A stretch of DNA of 64,000 bases, from contig ONMA01000005.1 of assembly GCA_900318815.1 (NCBI GenBank), positions 82,628 to 146,627 on the forward strand, given 5' to 3'. Positions 36,186 to 44,656 of this stretch are shown one piece after another (position 1 is the stretch's first letter; each line of letters opens with the position of its first letter). The notes under the pieces are model-generated. The model saw only the letters and a list, made by a program, of their open reading frames with translations. It was not told the DNA's origin and did not search any database. Both the position numbers and the translations under genes were made by a program. Source of the stretch: an uncultured Prevotellaceae bacterium (GTDB taxonomy: Bacteria; Bacteroidota; Bacteroidia; Bacteroidales; Bacteroidaceae).

Positions 36186-37172
36186 ATGAGCGTAAATAAC
36201 ACGTTGAAGCCATACGTCATTGGCTTAGACTTAGGAGGAACCAATTCTGTGTTCGGAATCGTTGATTCGCGTGGTGAAATCAAGGCTACTACGGCCATCA
36301 AGACGGGCGGCTTTGCCACTGCCGAGGCCTACGTCGATGCTGCCGTTGCCGCTTTGCAGCCCATCATCGAGCAGGTGGGTGGCATTGACACCATCAAGGC
36401 GATGGGTATCGGTGCTCCGAATGCCAATTATTATAATGGTACGATTGAGTTCGCACCCAACCTGCCCTGGGCTCACGACGGCATTGTGCCCCTGGCCAAG
36501 ATGTTCAGTGAGCGCCTGTCGGACATCCCCGTGGCCATGACCAACGATGCCAATGCCGCCGCTCTGGGTGAGATGGTCTATGGCGTGGCACGCGGCATGA
36601 AGAACTTCATCGTCATCACCTTAGGCACGGGAGTAGGCTCGGGTATCGTGGTCAACGGCCAGCTGCTCTATGGGCATGATGGCTTTGCCGGCGAACTGGG
36701 CCACGTAACAATGGTGCGCGGTGCCGAGGGACGTTCGTGCGGTTGCGGTCGCACGGGCTGTTTGGAGGCCTATTGTTCAGCTACGGGTGTGGCTCGCACG
36801 GCCCGCGAGCTGTTGGCCAAGACGTCGCGCGAGTCCATTCTCCGCGAGATGAATCCCGAGGACATTACTTCGCTCGACGTGTCCATTGCCGCTGGCAAGG
36901 GTGATGCGCTGGCCAAGGAGATCTACGACTTCACGGGTCACATGCTGGGTGAGGCCTGTGCCGACTTTGCCGCCTTCTCTTCGCCCGAGGCTTTCATCTT
37001 CTTCGGTGGAATGGTCAAGGCCGGCGAACTGATTATGAAGCCCATCCGCGAGGCCTACGAGCAGCACGTCATGCCCGTCTTCCGTGGCAAGGCTCAGTTC
37101 CTCGTCAGCGGTCTCGATGGTGCCAGTGCCGCCGTCCTCGGTGCCTCGGCAGTAGGGTGGGAGATACAGTAA
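36186..37172 (+). CDS. ROK-family glucokinase
   Basis: I start at 36186 (MSVNNTLKPYVIG) because the longer frame from 36144 begins in AT-rich leader sequence. The ATP-binding motif GLDLGGTNSVFGIVD, MTNDANAAALGE, the GELGHVTM signature and the zinc-binding CGCGRTGCLEAYCS are all present, as in ROK sugar kinases. No helix-turn-helix precedes them, so it is a kinase and not a ROK repressor. It phosphorylates glucose (or a related hexose) at C6 to feed the PPi-PFK glycolysis. Confidence 0.9.
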   Translation: MSVNNTLKPYVIGLDLGGTNSVFGIVDSRGEIKATTAIKTGGFATAEAYVDAAVAALQPIIEQVGGIDTIKAMGIGAPNANYYNGTIEFAPNLPWAHDGIVPLAKMFSERLSDIPVAMTNDANAAALGEMVYGVARGMKNFIVITLGTGVGSGIVVNGQLLYGHDGFAGELGHVTMVRGAEGRSCGCGRTGCLEAYCSATGVARTARELLAKTSRESILREMNPEDITSLDVSIAAGKGDALAKEIYDFTGHMLGEACADFAAFSSPEAFIFFGGMVKAGELIMKPIREAYEQHVMPVFRGKAQFLVSGLDGASAAVLGASAVGWEIQ

Positions 37173-37256
37173 TAAGTGAGTTTTTACTTAGATCCATTAA
37201 GTGTTTTGATTCTTCGGGCAATATAATTAGTCAAGTGTCAGCCCCTTGATCTTTTC

Positions 37257-37288
37257 AACCCAGCTTTCTTGAACGAGAAGGCTGGGTT
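37257..37288 (+). terminator. Hairpin after glucokinase gene
   Basis: AACCCAGC and GCTGGGTT form the stem, with TTCT/AGAA extending it inwards. It is followed by ATTGCTAAATAACG, without a strong T-run. Confidence 0.55.
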
Positions 37289-37355
37289 ATTGCTAAATAA
37301 CGCAGGGTTATCATTAAGGGATAATCTTCAACGAGGACGAGTATTAAAGAAAAAG

Positions 37356-37385
37356 AAAAGTGGCAACCTCAAGGTGCCACTTTTT
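37356..37385. terminator. Bidirectional terminator-like hairpin
   Basis: AAAAGTGGCA and TGCCACTTTT, with inner CCT/AGG pairing, flanked by A-rich sequence on the left and T-rich on the right, form an intrinsic terminator usable from both strands. Confidence 0.7.
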
Positions 37386-37386
37386 C

Positions 37387-37588
37387 ATTTGTTAGTAGAG
37401 CAATCTGGAAGCCAAAGAGGTATCTTGTCACCGTGGCCTATGTCTATCTTGTCGCTGACGACAATAATTGTCTTCCGTGGTACACTGAAGTAAAAGGATA
37501 GGTTTTCGGAGCGGAAGGGATATCATCTTATGTGGTGATGGAGAAGAAAGCAGATGCTGTGAACCTTATGAATGGACTGTTCGGGTAA
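37387..37588 (+). pseudogene. Possible gene relic with in-frame stop
   Basis: One frame reads AIWKPKRYLVTVAYVYLVAD, continues DNNCLPWYTEVKG, then stop, then VFGAEGISSYVVMEKKADAV and ends NLMNGLFG. Its composition is protein-like on both sides of the TAG, but no start is visible and I do not recognise the family. The region 37173-37816 otherwise holds terminators and the leader repeats; base composition is clearly AT-richer than in the neighbours. Confidence 0.35.
37496..37528 (+). repeat. 33-bp direct repeat, left of AAA ATPase island
   Basis: GGATAGGTTTTCGGAGCGG followed by AAGGGATATCATCT recurs at 39327-39359 with a single base difference. The two copies enclose the ATPase gene and its leader repeats. 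Confidence 0.8.
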
Positions 37589-37618
37589 GCTATCCTTTGA
37601 GAATTTCGGCATATTGCA

Positions 37619-37747
37619 GTTTTCATCTCTGTTTTGTCAGAAAGACAAAGGTTATTCGTCTCGGTTTTATCATTTTTGGTTATGTTTTTCATCTCGGTTT
37701 TATCAGAAAAACATATATTTTTCGTCTCGGTTTTGTCAGAAAAGCCA
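37619..37747 (+). repeat. About 33-bp imperfect tandem leader repeats
   Basis: Four imperfect copies of TTCATCTCGGTTTTATCAGA (begin near 37620, 37653, 37686, 37719) lie between the left direct repeat and the ATPase promoter. Variants have GTCTCGGTTTTGTCAG. They could be protein-binding or RNA leader elements. Confidence 0.65.
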
Positions 37748-37778
37748 ATAATTGCTTGTGTACATCAAAGAAAATTTC

Positions 37779-37786
37779 TACTTTTG
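37779..37786 (+). promoter_or_regulatory. -7 element for AAA ATPase gene
   Basis: TACTTTTG matches TAnnTTTG, 30 bases upstream of the ATPase start. Confidence 0.5.
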
Positions 37787-37816
37787 CACCTGTATAATAA
37801 AAAAAGATAAGAATGT

Positions 37817-39217
37817 ATGTACATAGAACGATCAATAGATGCCCTTTTACTTGAATGGAAGAATAGCAGGAGTCTGAAACCTTTGCTGCTACGTGGTGCG
37901 CGTCAAGTCGGGAAGTCGTGGGCTGTAGAACATTTGGGTGAAAGTTTCGACTACTTCATTGAAGTTAACTTTGAAAAACGTCCTGACTTGAAGGATGTAT
38001 TTGAGAAAGTACATGATGTCCATGAACTTGCCAACAGCCTTGGTATACTATACAATAAGCCTGTAGAACCAGGCAAGACTTTGATATTTCTCGATGAGAT
38101 ACAAGACAGTCTTGCTGCTATAAAAAGCCTGTGGTCATTTAAAGAGGACTTCCCCGGATTACACGTCGTTGCCGCAGGTTCCCTGTTAGAGTTCGCTCTA
38201 AAGGAATTGCCGTTTTTTGGTGTGGGAAGAATACGCTCGCTATTTGTCTATCCGTTTTCCTTTGATGAGTTCCTGATTGCAGAGGGGAAATCATCATGGG
38301 TAAAAGTAAAAAAGGAAGCAAGTAGCGACAAGCCTTTGCTGACAGTACTTCATAATGACTTGGTGCAACATTATCGTACATTCTTGATGGTTGGTGGTAT
38401 GCCTGCCAGTGTGGCGGCGTGGATAACCAGCCACGACTACAGACAATGTCAGACAGAGCTTGACGACATCCAACTCACCTACTATGACGATTTTGTAAAA
38501 TATGCCAAAAAAGTTGACCCGACCCTGCTTCGAAACACCCTGCAAAGTGTGATACTCCAGATTGGCAACAAATTTGTTTACAGCCAAGTAGAGGGTGACT
38601 ACCGTGCAGAGGAGGTGAAAAAGGCATTGGGGCTTTTATGTGATGCTGGCATCATCAAGCGTGTCAGCCATACAGCAGCCAATGGCCTTCCACTCGGTGC
38701 GGAAATCAATGAAAAGTTTCGTAAGTACATCTATCTTGACAGTGGTTTGCTCCTGCGTATCTTAGATATGGATTTAGGTAGTGCCCAACAACTCACAGAA
38801 CTAATTATAGCCGGAACTGCTGAGGATTTGGTCAACAAAGGTGGACTGGCAGAGATGGTTCTTGGATGGGAACTGGTGAAGTACAATAATCCGCGTTCAC
38901 AACACGACTTATACTACTGGGAAAACACAGCAGAGGGGACACGTTCAGAAGTGGATTACATCATAGCCCGTGACATGAAGGTGTTGCCAATTGAGTGCAA
39001 GGCGGGCACAAGCGGAAAAATGAAGAGCCTTCGTGTATTTATGAGACAGAAACACCTGACAGATGCTATACGCTGCTCTTTGGAGAACTTCTCATTGTTG
39101 AAAAATGAGGATAAGAAGGACAAAAATGCACTGAGACGCATCTCAATAAATCCATTATACGCTATATCGACCCTGTATAATTCGATTAATCCTTCCATAC
39201 CTATTGCATTAATATAG
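37817..39217 (+). CDS. AAA-family ATPase with C-terminal DUF4143 domain
   Basis: The 466-residue protein belongs to the AAA_14/DUF4143 group. Walker A is LLLRGARQVGKSWAV (about 24-38), Walker B TLIFLDEIQDS (about 88-98), sensor-like VVAAGSLLEFA. From about residue 190 it has the DUF4143 region, ending in a PD-(D/E)XK-like core: YYWENTAEGTRSEVDYII followed by VLPIECKAG. It is cytoplasmic; the function of this common family is unsettled. The gene is AT-richer than the flanking genes, lies between 33-bp direct repeats and has its own promoter, all signs of recent acquisition. Confidence 0.85.
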   Translation: MYIERSIDALLLEWKNSRSLKPLLLRGARQVGKSWAVEHLGESFDYFIEVNFEKRPDLKDVFEKVHDVHELANSLGILYNKPVEPGKTLIFLDEIQDSLAAIKSLWSFKEDFPGLHVVAAGSLLEFALKELPFFGVGRIRSLFVYPFSFDEFLIAEGKSSWVKVKKEASSDKPLLTVLHNDLVQHYRTFLMVGGMPASVAAWITSHDYRQCQTELDDIQLTYYDDFVKYAKKVDPTLLRNTLQSVILQIGNKFVYSQVEGDYRAEEVKKALGLLCDAGIIKRVSHTAANGLPLGAEINEKFRKYIYLDSGLLLRILDMDLGSAQQLTELIIAGTAEDLVNKGGLAEMVLGWELVKYNNPRSQHDLYYWENTAEGTRSEVDYIIARDMKVLPIECKAGTSGKMKSLRVFMRQKHLTDAIRCSLENFSLLKNEDKKDKNALRRISINPLYAISTLYNSINPSIPIALI

Positions 39218-39326
39218 TCTTACTCTATGACCAAAGAGGCTCCTCATAACAGGAGGCTTCAGAAAGTTCATGTATTCAAAAAAAGCTTGTGTTCAAATAA
39301 ATAATTACTATTATGAAGAACCAAAG

Positions 39327-39359
39327 GGATAGGTTTTCGGAGTGGAAGGGATATCATCT
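39327..39359 (+). repeat. 33-bp direct repeat, right of AAA ATPase island
   Basis: Second copy of 37496-37528 (T for C at one position). The gap 39218-39753 also holds two copies of AAAACAAGTTGTTTTG (near 39368 and 39434), a possible relic ending DSYTIEQLR at about 39500-39620, and the palindrome at 39636. Confidence 0.8.
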
Positions 39360-39635
39360 CATCAAGTAAAACAAGTTGTTTTGGTATCGCATAGATAGCT
39401 TTTGCATAGGCAAAAGACGGCATTTTGGAGAGCAAAACAAGTTGTTTTGCTATGAGTGATAGTAGTGACAGGTAAAAAAGAAGTGTCACTCCATATAACT
39501 ATCTGACAATAAATGTGTTATCGCTAAAAGTGACAGATATTGAAAAAATGGTCAACAAATTTTCAGATGATCGTCGGCCGCATGGCGAAATCGACAGCTA
39601 CACCATTGAGCAGCTGAGATAGTTTATTTAAAAAA

Positions 39636-39720
39636 CAACGGATTTCACGGATTAAACGGATTATTATACTTACTGATTATCAGTTGGGCTTATAATCCGT
39701 TTAATCCGTGAAATCCGTTG
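39636..39720. repeat. ACGGATTAAACGG palindromic element, complete copy
   Basis: Perfect 28-base arms begin CAACGGATTTCACGG (39636-39663) and end GTGAAATCCGTTG (39693-39720) around a 29-base loop with CTGATTATCAG. A second complete copy, with the same loop length, is at 52216-52290; half-copies lie at 26375-26426 and 26724-26775. Confidence 0.9.
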
Positions 39721-39753
39721 TAGTTTATTATGACACACATTGATAGTTCGCTG

Positions 39754-40239
39754 CTACTTAGCGGCTTGTTCGTCGTGGTCATCGGCATCATACTCACGAT
39801 GCGGATGCTTGAAAATCCGGTGGTGGATGAAGTTCATGCCCTCTAAGCAGACCAGTACCATGAGGGTTGAGGCGGCAGCCACGGCATACATGCCCCGTCC
39901 GGCCGTCATGCCGATGGCCGAGGTGACCCACAGGCCGGCTGCGGTGGTGAGTCCTTTCACGGCATTGGCGTTTTTCTGGAAGATGATGCATCCGGCACCG
40001 ATGAAGCCGATACCGCTTACCACCTGGGCAGCCAGTCGGCTCGGGTCGCGCTGTATGCCCGGTAGTCCTAAGAATTCGTCAAATCCGTGAACGGAGAGGA
40101 TCATAAACAGGCCGCTGCCAAGACCAACGAGGAAATGGGTGCGGAATCCTGCTTCCTTCGAGCGGTATTCGCGTTCGAGTCCGATGGCACCGCCCAGTAT
40201 GGCGGCAATGAAAATGCTCAGAATGTATTCGCCTGTCAT
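39754..40239 (-). CDS. MgtC/SapB-family membrane protein
   Basis: The 161-residue protein has four hydrophobic segments and the family core GGAIGLEREYRSKEAGFRTH near the N-terminus, then VSGIGFIGAGCIIF and VKGLTTAAGLWVTSAIGM. MgtC proteins sit in the inner membrane and modulate magnesium homeostasis or ATP synthase. The usual longer C-terminal cytoplasmic domain of MgtC is lacking, as in many SapB-type members. Confidence 0.9.
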   Translation of the reverse strand: MTGEYILSIFIAAILGGAIGLEREYRSKEAGFRTHFLVGLGSGLFMILSVHGFDEFLGLPGIQRDPSRLAAQVVSGIGFIGAGCIIFQKNANAVKGLTTAAGLWVTSAIGMTAGRGMYAVAAASTLMVLVCLEGMNFIHHRIFKHPHREYDADDHDEQAAK

Positions 40240-40266
40240 TTTGTTTGTGTAAGGTTGTTAATAGTG

Positions 40267-41655
40267 TTATACGATGGGGTTTCTTTTCAGTTCTTCAATC
40301 ATCTTGTCAATCTTTTGCAGTTCGCGGGGAATGCGTATGCCCTGCGGACAGTGTTCCACGCACTGGGCACAGCCGATGCAGTGGTCGGGCTGACGGTTAC
40401 GGGGAACGCTGCGGTCGAGGCTGATGAGGTACTTGCGGCGGTGCTCGCGATAGTCGGCGTCGCCCACGCCTCGTGGCAGCGTGCCCTCGTTCTTGCATTT
40501 ATTGTAGTGTACGAAGATACCGGGAATGTCAACGCCGTAGGGGCAGGGCATGCAGTACTTGCAGTCGTTGCAGGGAATGTTCTCTAACCCCACAATCTTC
40601 TCGGCCACGTCCTTGTGCAGATACTCGGTCTCCTCCTCGGTTAGCGGCTCTAATGGACAGTAGCTGAGCAGGTTGTCCTTCAGATGCTCCATATAGGTCA
40701 TGCCGCTGAGCACGGTGAGTACGCCTTCGGGCGTGCCGGCATAGCGGAAGGCCCATGAGGCCACGCTGCGCTCAGGATTCTTCTGTTTCAGTTCGGTCAT
40801 CAGGTACTGCGGCAGCTTGACCAGTCGGCCACCCAACAGCGGTTCCATGATGACGGCGGGGATTCCCCGCTTCTGCAGCTCGGCGTAGAGGTAGCGGGCA
40901 TCGGTATTAGAACTGTTGATTTCGTTGGCATAGTCCCAGTCGAGATAGTTCAGCTCTATCTGCACGAAGTCCCACTTGTATTCGTCGTGATGCGCCAGCA
41001 GATAGTCGAACACCTCGATGTTGCCATGATAGGAGAATCCGAAGTTGCGTATGCGACCGGCCTCGCGTTCTTTCAGGAGGAAGTCGAGCATGCCATTGTC
41101 CAAATAGCGCCTGTGCAGGTCGTCCATGCCGCTGCCCCCGATGGCATGCAGCAGATAGTAGTCGATGTAGTCCACCTGTAGCTCCTTCATCGAGTTGCGA
41201 TACATTTCTACGCTACCTTCATGGGTCTGTGTGCGGGGATCCCAGTTGGAGAGCTTTGTGGCCACGAAATACTCGCTGCGCTTGTGGCGGCTCAGGGCAA
41301 TGCCCAGACAACGCTCTGACAGGCCGCGGCAATAGGCGGGCGACGTGTCGAAGTAGTTCACGCCATGCTCGATGGCATAGTCCACCTGGCGGTTGATCAT
41401 GTCCTGGTCATACTCGTCGTCGTTGCCGGGCTTTGTCGGCAGGCGCATCATGCCGTAGCCCAGCAGCGACACCTTCTCGCCCGTCTTCGGGTTGGTGCGA
41501 TAGGTCATCTTGCCGGTGGGCGGTTCCACCTGGTTCTTATAGTCGTCCTCGGCTTTGTATTGGCTGCTCTTGCCGGCGCAGGCAGCCAATAGGGTAGCGG
41601 TGCCTGCTCCTACATACTTCATGAATGAGCGGCGGGATATATTCTTTTGTTCCAT
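40267..41655 (-). CDS. Aldo/keto reductase with Tat signal and C-terminal [4Fe-4S] ferredoxin domain
   Basis: The protein is 462 residues. The N-terminus is a Tat lipoprotein-like signal (SRRSFMKYVGAGTATLLAAC, twin Arg then a Cys). The AKR barrel starts near 50 (VSLLGYGMMRLP) with catalytic Asp/Tyr in NYFDTSPAYCRG, Lys in FVATKLSNWD and His in DYYLLHAIG. The C-terminal 110 residues carry two cluster motifs, CNDCKYCMPCPYGVD and CIGCAQCVEHCPQGI. It is last in the tatA-tatC-Fe-S operon, which supports Tat export. Substrate unknown. Confidence 0.88.
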   Translation of the reverse strand: MEQKNISRRSFMKYVGAGTATLLAACAGKSSQYKAEDDYKNQVEPPTGKMTYRTNPKTGEKVSLLGYGMMRLPTKPGNDDEYDQDMINRQVDYAIEHGVNYFDTSPAYCRGLSERCLGIALSRHKRSEYFVATKLSNWDPRTQTHEGSVEMYRNSMKELQVDYIDYYLLHAIGGSGMDDLHRRYLDNGMLDFLLKEREAGRIRNFGFSYHGNIEVFDYLLAHHDEYKWDFVQIELNYLDWDYANEINSSNTDARYLYAELQKRGIPAVIMEPLLGGRLVKLPQYLMTELKQKNPERSVASWAFRYAGTPEGVLTVLSGMTYMEHLKDNLLSYCPLEPLTEEETEYLHKDVAEKIVGLENIPCNDCKYCMPCPYGVDIPGIFVHYNKCKNEGTLPRGVGDADYREHRRKYLISLDRSVPRNRQPDHCIGCAQCVEHCPQGIRIPRELQKIDKMIEELKRNPIV

Positions 41656-41700
41656 AGTTTCTTTCCTTAGTAATTGTTAAAAATTAATTTTGGATAATGC

Positions 41701-41808
41701 GGAGGTGCGGGGGTACGGAGGTACGGGGGTGCGAGAATAGATTGCACGTCCAATTATCCGTGAAGCGTCTATCCTCGTACCTCCGTACCCTCGTACCTTC
41801 GTACCTCC
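41701..41808. repeat. GGAGGTACG inverted repeat between two Fe-S genes
   Basis: The left arm (41701-41741) is built of GGTACGG units; the right arm (41768-41808) is its imperfect inverse (TACCTCCGTACC…). Both arms are 41 bases. It could give a strong mRNA hairpin between the two genes of the operon. Confidence 0.75.
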
Positions 41809-41840
41809 GAAATCGTACCATTTAATTTTTGGCATGTTAC

Positions 41841-43322
41841 TTAAATGGTTTTATGTACTTCATGTCCCTCTACATAGATGGCTGGGAACGGGCGTGACGG
41901 ACAGACGTATTCGCAGGCACCGCACCCGATGCAGGCCGACTCGTTGACTACGGGAATGGTGGGTGACTCTTCGTCGTCCTCGTTGAGCATGACCATCTCG
42001 ATGGCTCCTGCGGGGCAGTGACGGGCACAGTTGCCGCACTCGACGCCGTCGGTGATGGCTACACAGTTCTTCTTGATCCACACAGCATGGCCAATCTGGA
42101 TAGACGATTTCTCCTCCAAGTCAATGGGCTTGATGGCTCCTGCGGGGCACACAACGGAACAGCGGTTGCACTCCGGGCGGCAGTGGCCGCGCTCGTAGCT
42201 CATGGTGGGCACCATGGGATTCATCAGGTCAAGGGAAGGACGCAGCACGTCGTTTGGGCACTCCGACACACAGAGCTGGCAACCTGTGCAGTGCTGGGCC
42301 ATGTTCTTCACCGAGAGAGAGCCTGGAGGGGTCAGTGGCGTCTGTCGGGAAGGAGCTGCCTTGTCGGCCAGGTCGGCAAATCCGCCGTCTACCTTTTTCT
42401 TTTCCTGTGCTATGGCGGCGGTGGTGGCCATGGCTGTAGCCAAGAGGAAGGAACGGCGGGAGGTGTCGGGAGACTGGGTGTTCTGGGAGTTCTGAGACTT
42501 CTGAGACTTCTGGGGACTATACTTTAGGGCACCGAACTTGCAGCTCTGAATGCAATCGCCGCATACCACACAGCGGGAGTAATCGACGGTGTGGTTCTTG
42601 TAGTCGATACACGAAGCCTTGCAGTTCTTGGTGCAGAGCGAGCAATTGCGGCACTTGTCGGTGTCGAAGTGAATCTTCAGCCAGGAGAAACGGGCGAAGA
42701 ACGACAGCACCGTGCCCACGGGGCAGATGGTGTTGCAGTAGGTACGGCCACCACGCCAGGCCAGCACCAAGAGCACGACCACTGTTGCGGCTGCAATGAT
42801 GAACACGGGCAGCGACTTCATCCATACGTCGACCGAATAGAAAGCGTAGCTGTCCATCGACTCAGCTACAGAGGCAAGGATGTTATTGCCCACTTTCCAG
42901 ACAGGCTGCAACAGCATCGTGGCGATGCGTCCGTAGGCAGAGTAGGGAGCCAGCAACTGGACGACGCTGCCAATACCTGCCACCAAGGCAACGATGAACA
43001 CACACAGGAGCGGATAGCGCAGCCAGCGCACTTCCTTCGAGTAGGTGTAGCGGTTCTTCTTTCTCTTCTTGCCCATCCAGCCGAACACGTCTTGCATGAC
43101 ACCTAAGGGACAGATGACCGAGCAATAGATGCGCCCGAAGACAAGCGTCAGCAGAACCAGTGAAGCGATGACTCCCACGTTGAGCGCCATGACGGCGGGC
43201 AGGAACTGAATCTTGGCCATCCATCCCAGCCAGTGGTGGAGCGTTCCCGTGAAGTCGAGAAATAGCAGCGTTATGCCTACGAAGCATAATGTAGCTAATG
43301 TGATACGGATTTTTTTCAGCAT
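41841..43322 (-). CDS. NapH/NapG-like membrane polyferredoxin with internal Tat motif
   Basis: The protein is 493 residues. The first 290 resemble NapH: four to five membrane segments, the CSVICPLGVMQDV and CNTICPVGTVLSF motifs, then CRNCSLCTKNCKASC and CVVCGDCIQSC clusters. After a low-complexity KSQKSQNSQN linker (about 275) comes a second Tat-type motif, SRRSFLLATAMATTAA, and then a NapG-like ferredoxin domain with four more cluster motifs (CTGCQLCVSEC, CRPECNRCSVVC, CGNCARHC, CIGCGACEYVC). NapG and NapH are normally separate proteins passing quinol electrons to the periplasm; here they appear fused. It sits 19 bases after tatC. Confidence 0.85.
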   Translation of the reverse strand: MLKKIRITLATLCFVGITLLFLDFTGTLHHWLGWMAKIQFLPAVMALNVGVIASLVLLTLVFGRIYCSVICPLGVMQDVFGWMGKKRKKNRYTYSKEVRWLRYPLLCVFIVALVAGIGSVVQLLAPYSAYGRIATMLLQPVWKVGNNILASVAESMDSYAFYSVDVWMKSLPVFIIAAATVVVLLVLAWRGGRTYCNTICPVGTVLSFFARFSWLKIHFDTDKCRNCSLCTKNCKASCIDYKNHTVDYSRCVVCGDCIQSCKFGALKYSPQKSQKSQNSQNTQSPDTSRRSFLLATAMATTAAIAQEKKKVDGGFADLADKAAPSRQTPLTPPGSLSVKNMAQHCTGCQLCVSECPNDVLRPSLDLMNPMVPTMSYERGHCRPECNRCSVVCPAGAIKPIDLEEKSSIQIGHAVWIKKNCVAITDGVECGNCARHCPAGAIEMVMLNEDDEESPTIPVVNESACIGCGACEYVCPSRPFPAIYVEGHEVHKTI

Positions 43323-43341
43323 ACTTGTTTAGTAAAATGTA

Positions 43342-44085
43342 TCAGTTATGTCTTACAATGAAAATACTCATTTCGTAGAGCAGCCAGATGGGCAATGCCA
43401 CAACCAGAAGTGTGAATGCATCGGTGGTGGGAGTGATGATGGCTGCTATCAGCAGAATGGCCACGATGGCATGCTTACGGAAACGGCTCATGAGCTGTCG
43501 GTTGATGAGACCCATGCTCCCGAGGATGGCGCAGACCACGGGCAACTCGAACACCACGCCCAGCACCAGGCTCATGGAGATGAAGGTATCGACATACGAC
43601 TGGATGGTCAGCATGTTCTCTACCTCCTCGCTCACTTGGTAAGTTCCCAGGAACCTCACGGTCAGGGGAAAGACGATGAAGTAGCAAACCAGCGTGCCGA
43701 TGACAAACATCATGTAGGCCGAGCAGATGATTTTTGTTGCGGCCTGTCGCTCATTCTGGTAGAGACCGGGGGCGACGAAGCAGAACAGCTCATATAATAT
43801 ATAAGGTGTGGCGCAGAGCAAGCCCGCATAGATGGCCACACGCATGTGAACCATGAACTGCTCCGTGAGCCCGGTGTTCATCAAGTGAAGGCTGAACGGT
43901 TCCACCCCCAACAGCTGGTAGCTGATGAACTCGCTTGAGCGGGGAGCCAGTATGATGCCAAACAGCTGGTCCTTCAGGACAAAAGCAACGACGGCAAAAA
44001 GCATGATAGCCACCAAGGAGTGGATAATCGTGGAGCGCAGCTCGTCCAAGTGCTCCCAGAATGTGGCCTGATTGCTGTCACTCAT
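43342..44085 (-). CDS. tatC: TatC, twin-arginine translocase subunit
   Basis: The 247-residue protein has six membrane segments and the conserved TatC start ([16 protein letters not shown]). The family motif region FCAPG-like ([18 protein letters not shown]) and [16 protein letters not shown] are present. It is the receptor core of the twin-arginine export system for folded, cofactor-bearing proteins. tatA overlaps its start by 8 bases, and two Fe-S proteins with SRR motifs follow it. Confidence 0.95.
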   Translation of the reverse strand: MSDSNQATFWEHLDELRSTIIHSLVAIMLFAVVAFVLKDQLFGIILAPRSSEFISYQLLGVEPFSLHLMNTGLTEQFMVHMRVAIYAGLLCATPYILYELFCFVAPGLYQNERQAATKIICSAYMMFVIGTLVCYFIVFPLTVRFLGTYQVSEEVENMLTIQSYVDTFISMSLVLGVVFELPVVCAILGSMGLINRQLMSRFRKHAIVAILLIAAIITPTTDAFTLLVVALPIWLLYEMSIFIVRHN

Positions 44086-44251
44086 CCTTCTTGGCAGTCT
44101 TGTTATCGCCCTCTATCTCCTTCATTCCATCCTTGAAGCTCTTCACACCCTTGCCCAGTCCGTTCATCAGTTCGGGGATTTTCTTCCCGCCGAAAAGCAG
44201 AAGCACAACAAGTGCTATGACCAGAATTTCGTTCATTCCAAGTCCAAACAT
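44078..44251 (-). CDS. tatA: TatA-type subunit of the twin-arginine translocase
   Basis: The short gene of 57 residues begins [20 protein letters not shown], a membrane helix, followed by [19 protein letters not shown], the amphipathic helix with the FGGKKIPEL hinge typical of TatA, and a charged tail ending KDE. Its stop codon overlaps the tatC start. TatA oligomers form the passage for Tat substrates. Confidence 0.93.
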   Translation of the reverse strand: MFGLGMNEILVIALVVLLLFGGKKIPELMNGLGKGVKSFKDGMKEIEGDNKTAKKDE

Positions 44252-44291
44252 AATTGCGTGATAAAAGTTATTGTTTCTGAATAATAAGTTG

Positions 44292-44322
44292 CAAACTTAC
44301 AAAAAATATTCTAAAGAGCAAA
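44292..44322 (-). promoter_or_regulatory. Promoter of tatA-tatC-Fe-S operon
   Basis: On the minus strand TTTG (44319-44322) and TAAGTTTG (44292-44299) are separated by exactly 19 bases, the Bacteroidetes sigma-ABfr pattern, 40 bases upstream of tatA. Confidence 0.75.
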
Positions 44323-44348
44323 ATTAATCGCTAAAATTCGTTGTTTTT

Positions 44349-44379
44349 TTTGCCAATTCGGGAATTATTACTACCTTTG
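44349..44379 (+). promoter_or_regulatory. Promoter of the 2-oxoacid:ferredoxin oxidoreductase operon
   Basis: TTTG (44349-44352), 19 bases, then TACCTTTG (44372-44379) fit the Bacteroidetes consensus. It starts the operon at 44421 and diverges from the tat promoter. Confidence 0.78.
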
Positions 44380-44420
44380 CGCACTTCAAAAGAAATAATA
44401 ACCCCAAAATAGCAGATATT

Positions 44421-44651
44421 ATGGCTAAAATGAAAGGTGCAATTGTAGTTGACACCGCCCGTTGCAAGGGATGTTCGCTGTGTGTGGTGGCCTGTCCGCA
44501 GAATGTCATCGCGCTGGCGGGCAAGGTCAATGTGCATGGCTATCCATACGTGGAGGCTGTGCGTCAGGAGGCATGCGTAGGCTGCGCTTCGTGCGGTATC
44601 GTTTGTCCCGACGGATGTATAACCGTTTATCGTAAACGCATGGAGGAGTGA
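44421..44651 (+). CDS. 2-oxoacid:ferredoxin oxidoreductase, ferredoxin (delta) subunit
   Basis: The 76-residue protein carries two [4Fe-4S] motifs, CKGCSLCVVACP and CVGCASCGIVCP. It passes electrons from the catalytic subunits to free ferredoxin. It is first in the operon and its stop overlaps the upstream edge of the next reading frame. Confidence 0.92.
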   Translation: MAKMKGAIVVDTARCKGCSLCVVACPQNVIALAGKVNVHGYPYVEAVRQEACVGCASCGIVCPDGCITVYRKRMEE

Positions 44652-44656
44652 AAGCT

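Noticed and set aside
39500-39620. Small gene ending DSYTIEQLR
   Set aside because: The frame has no convincing start, promoter or recognisable family; it may be a relic and is only mentioned in the gap description.
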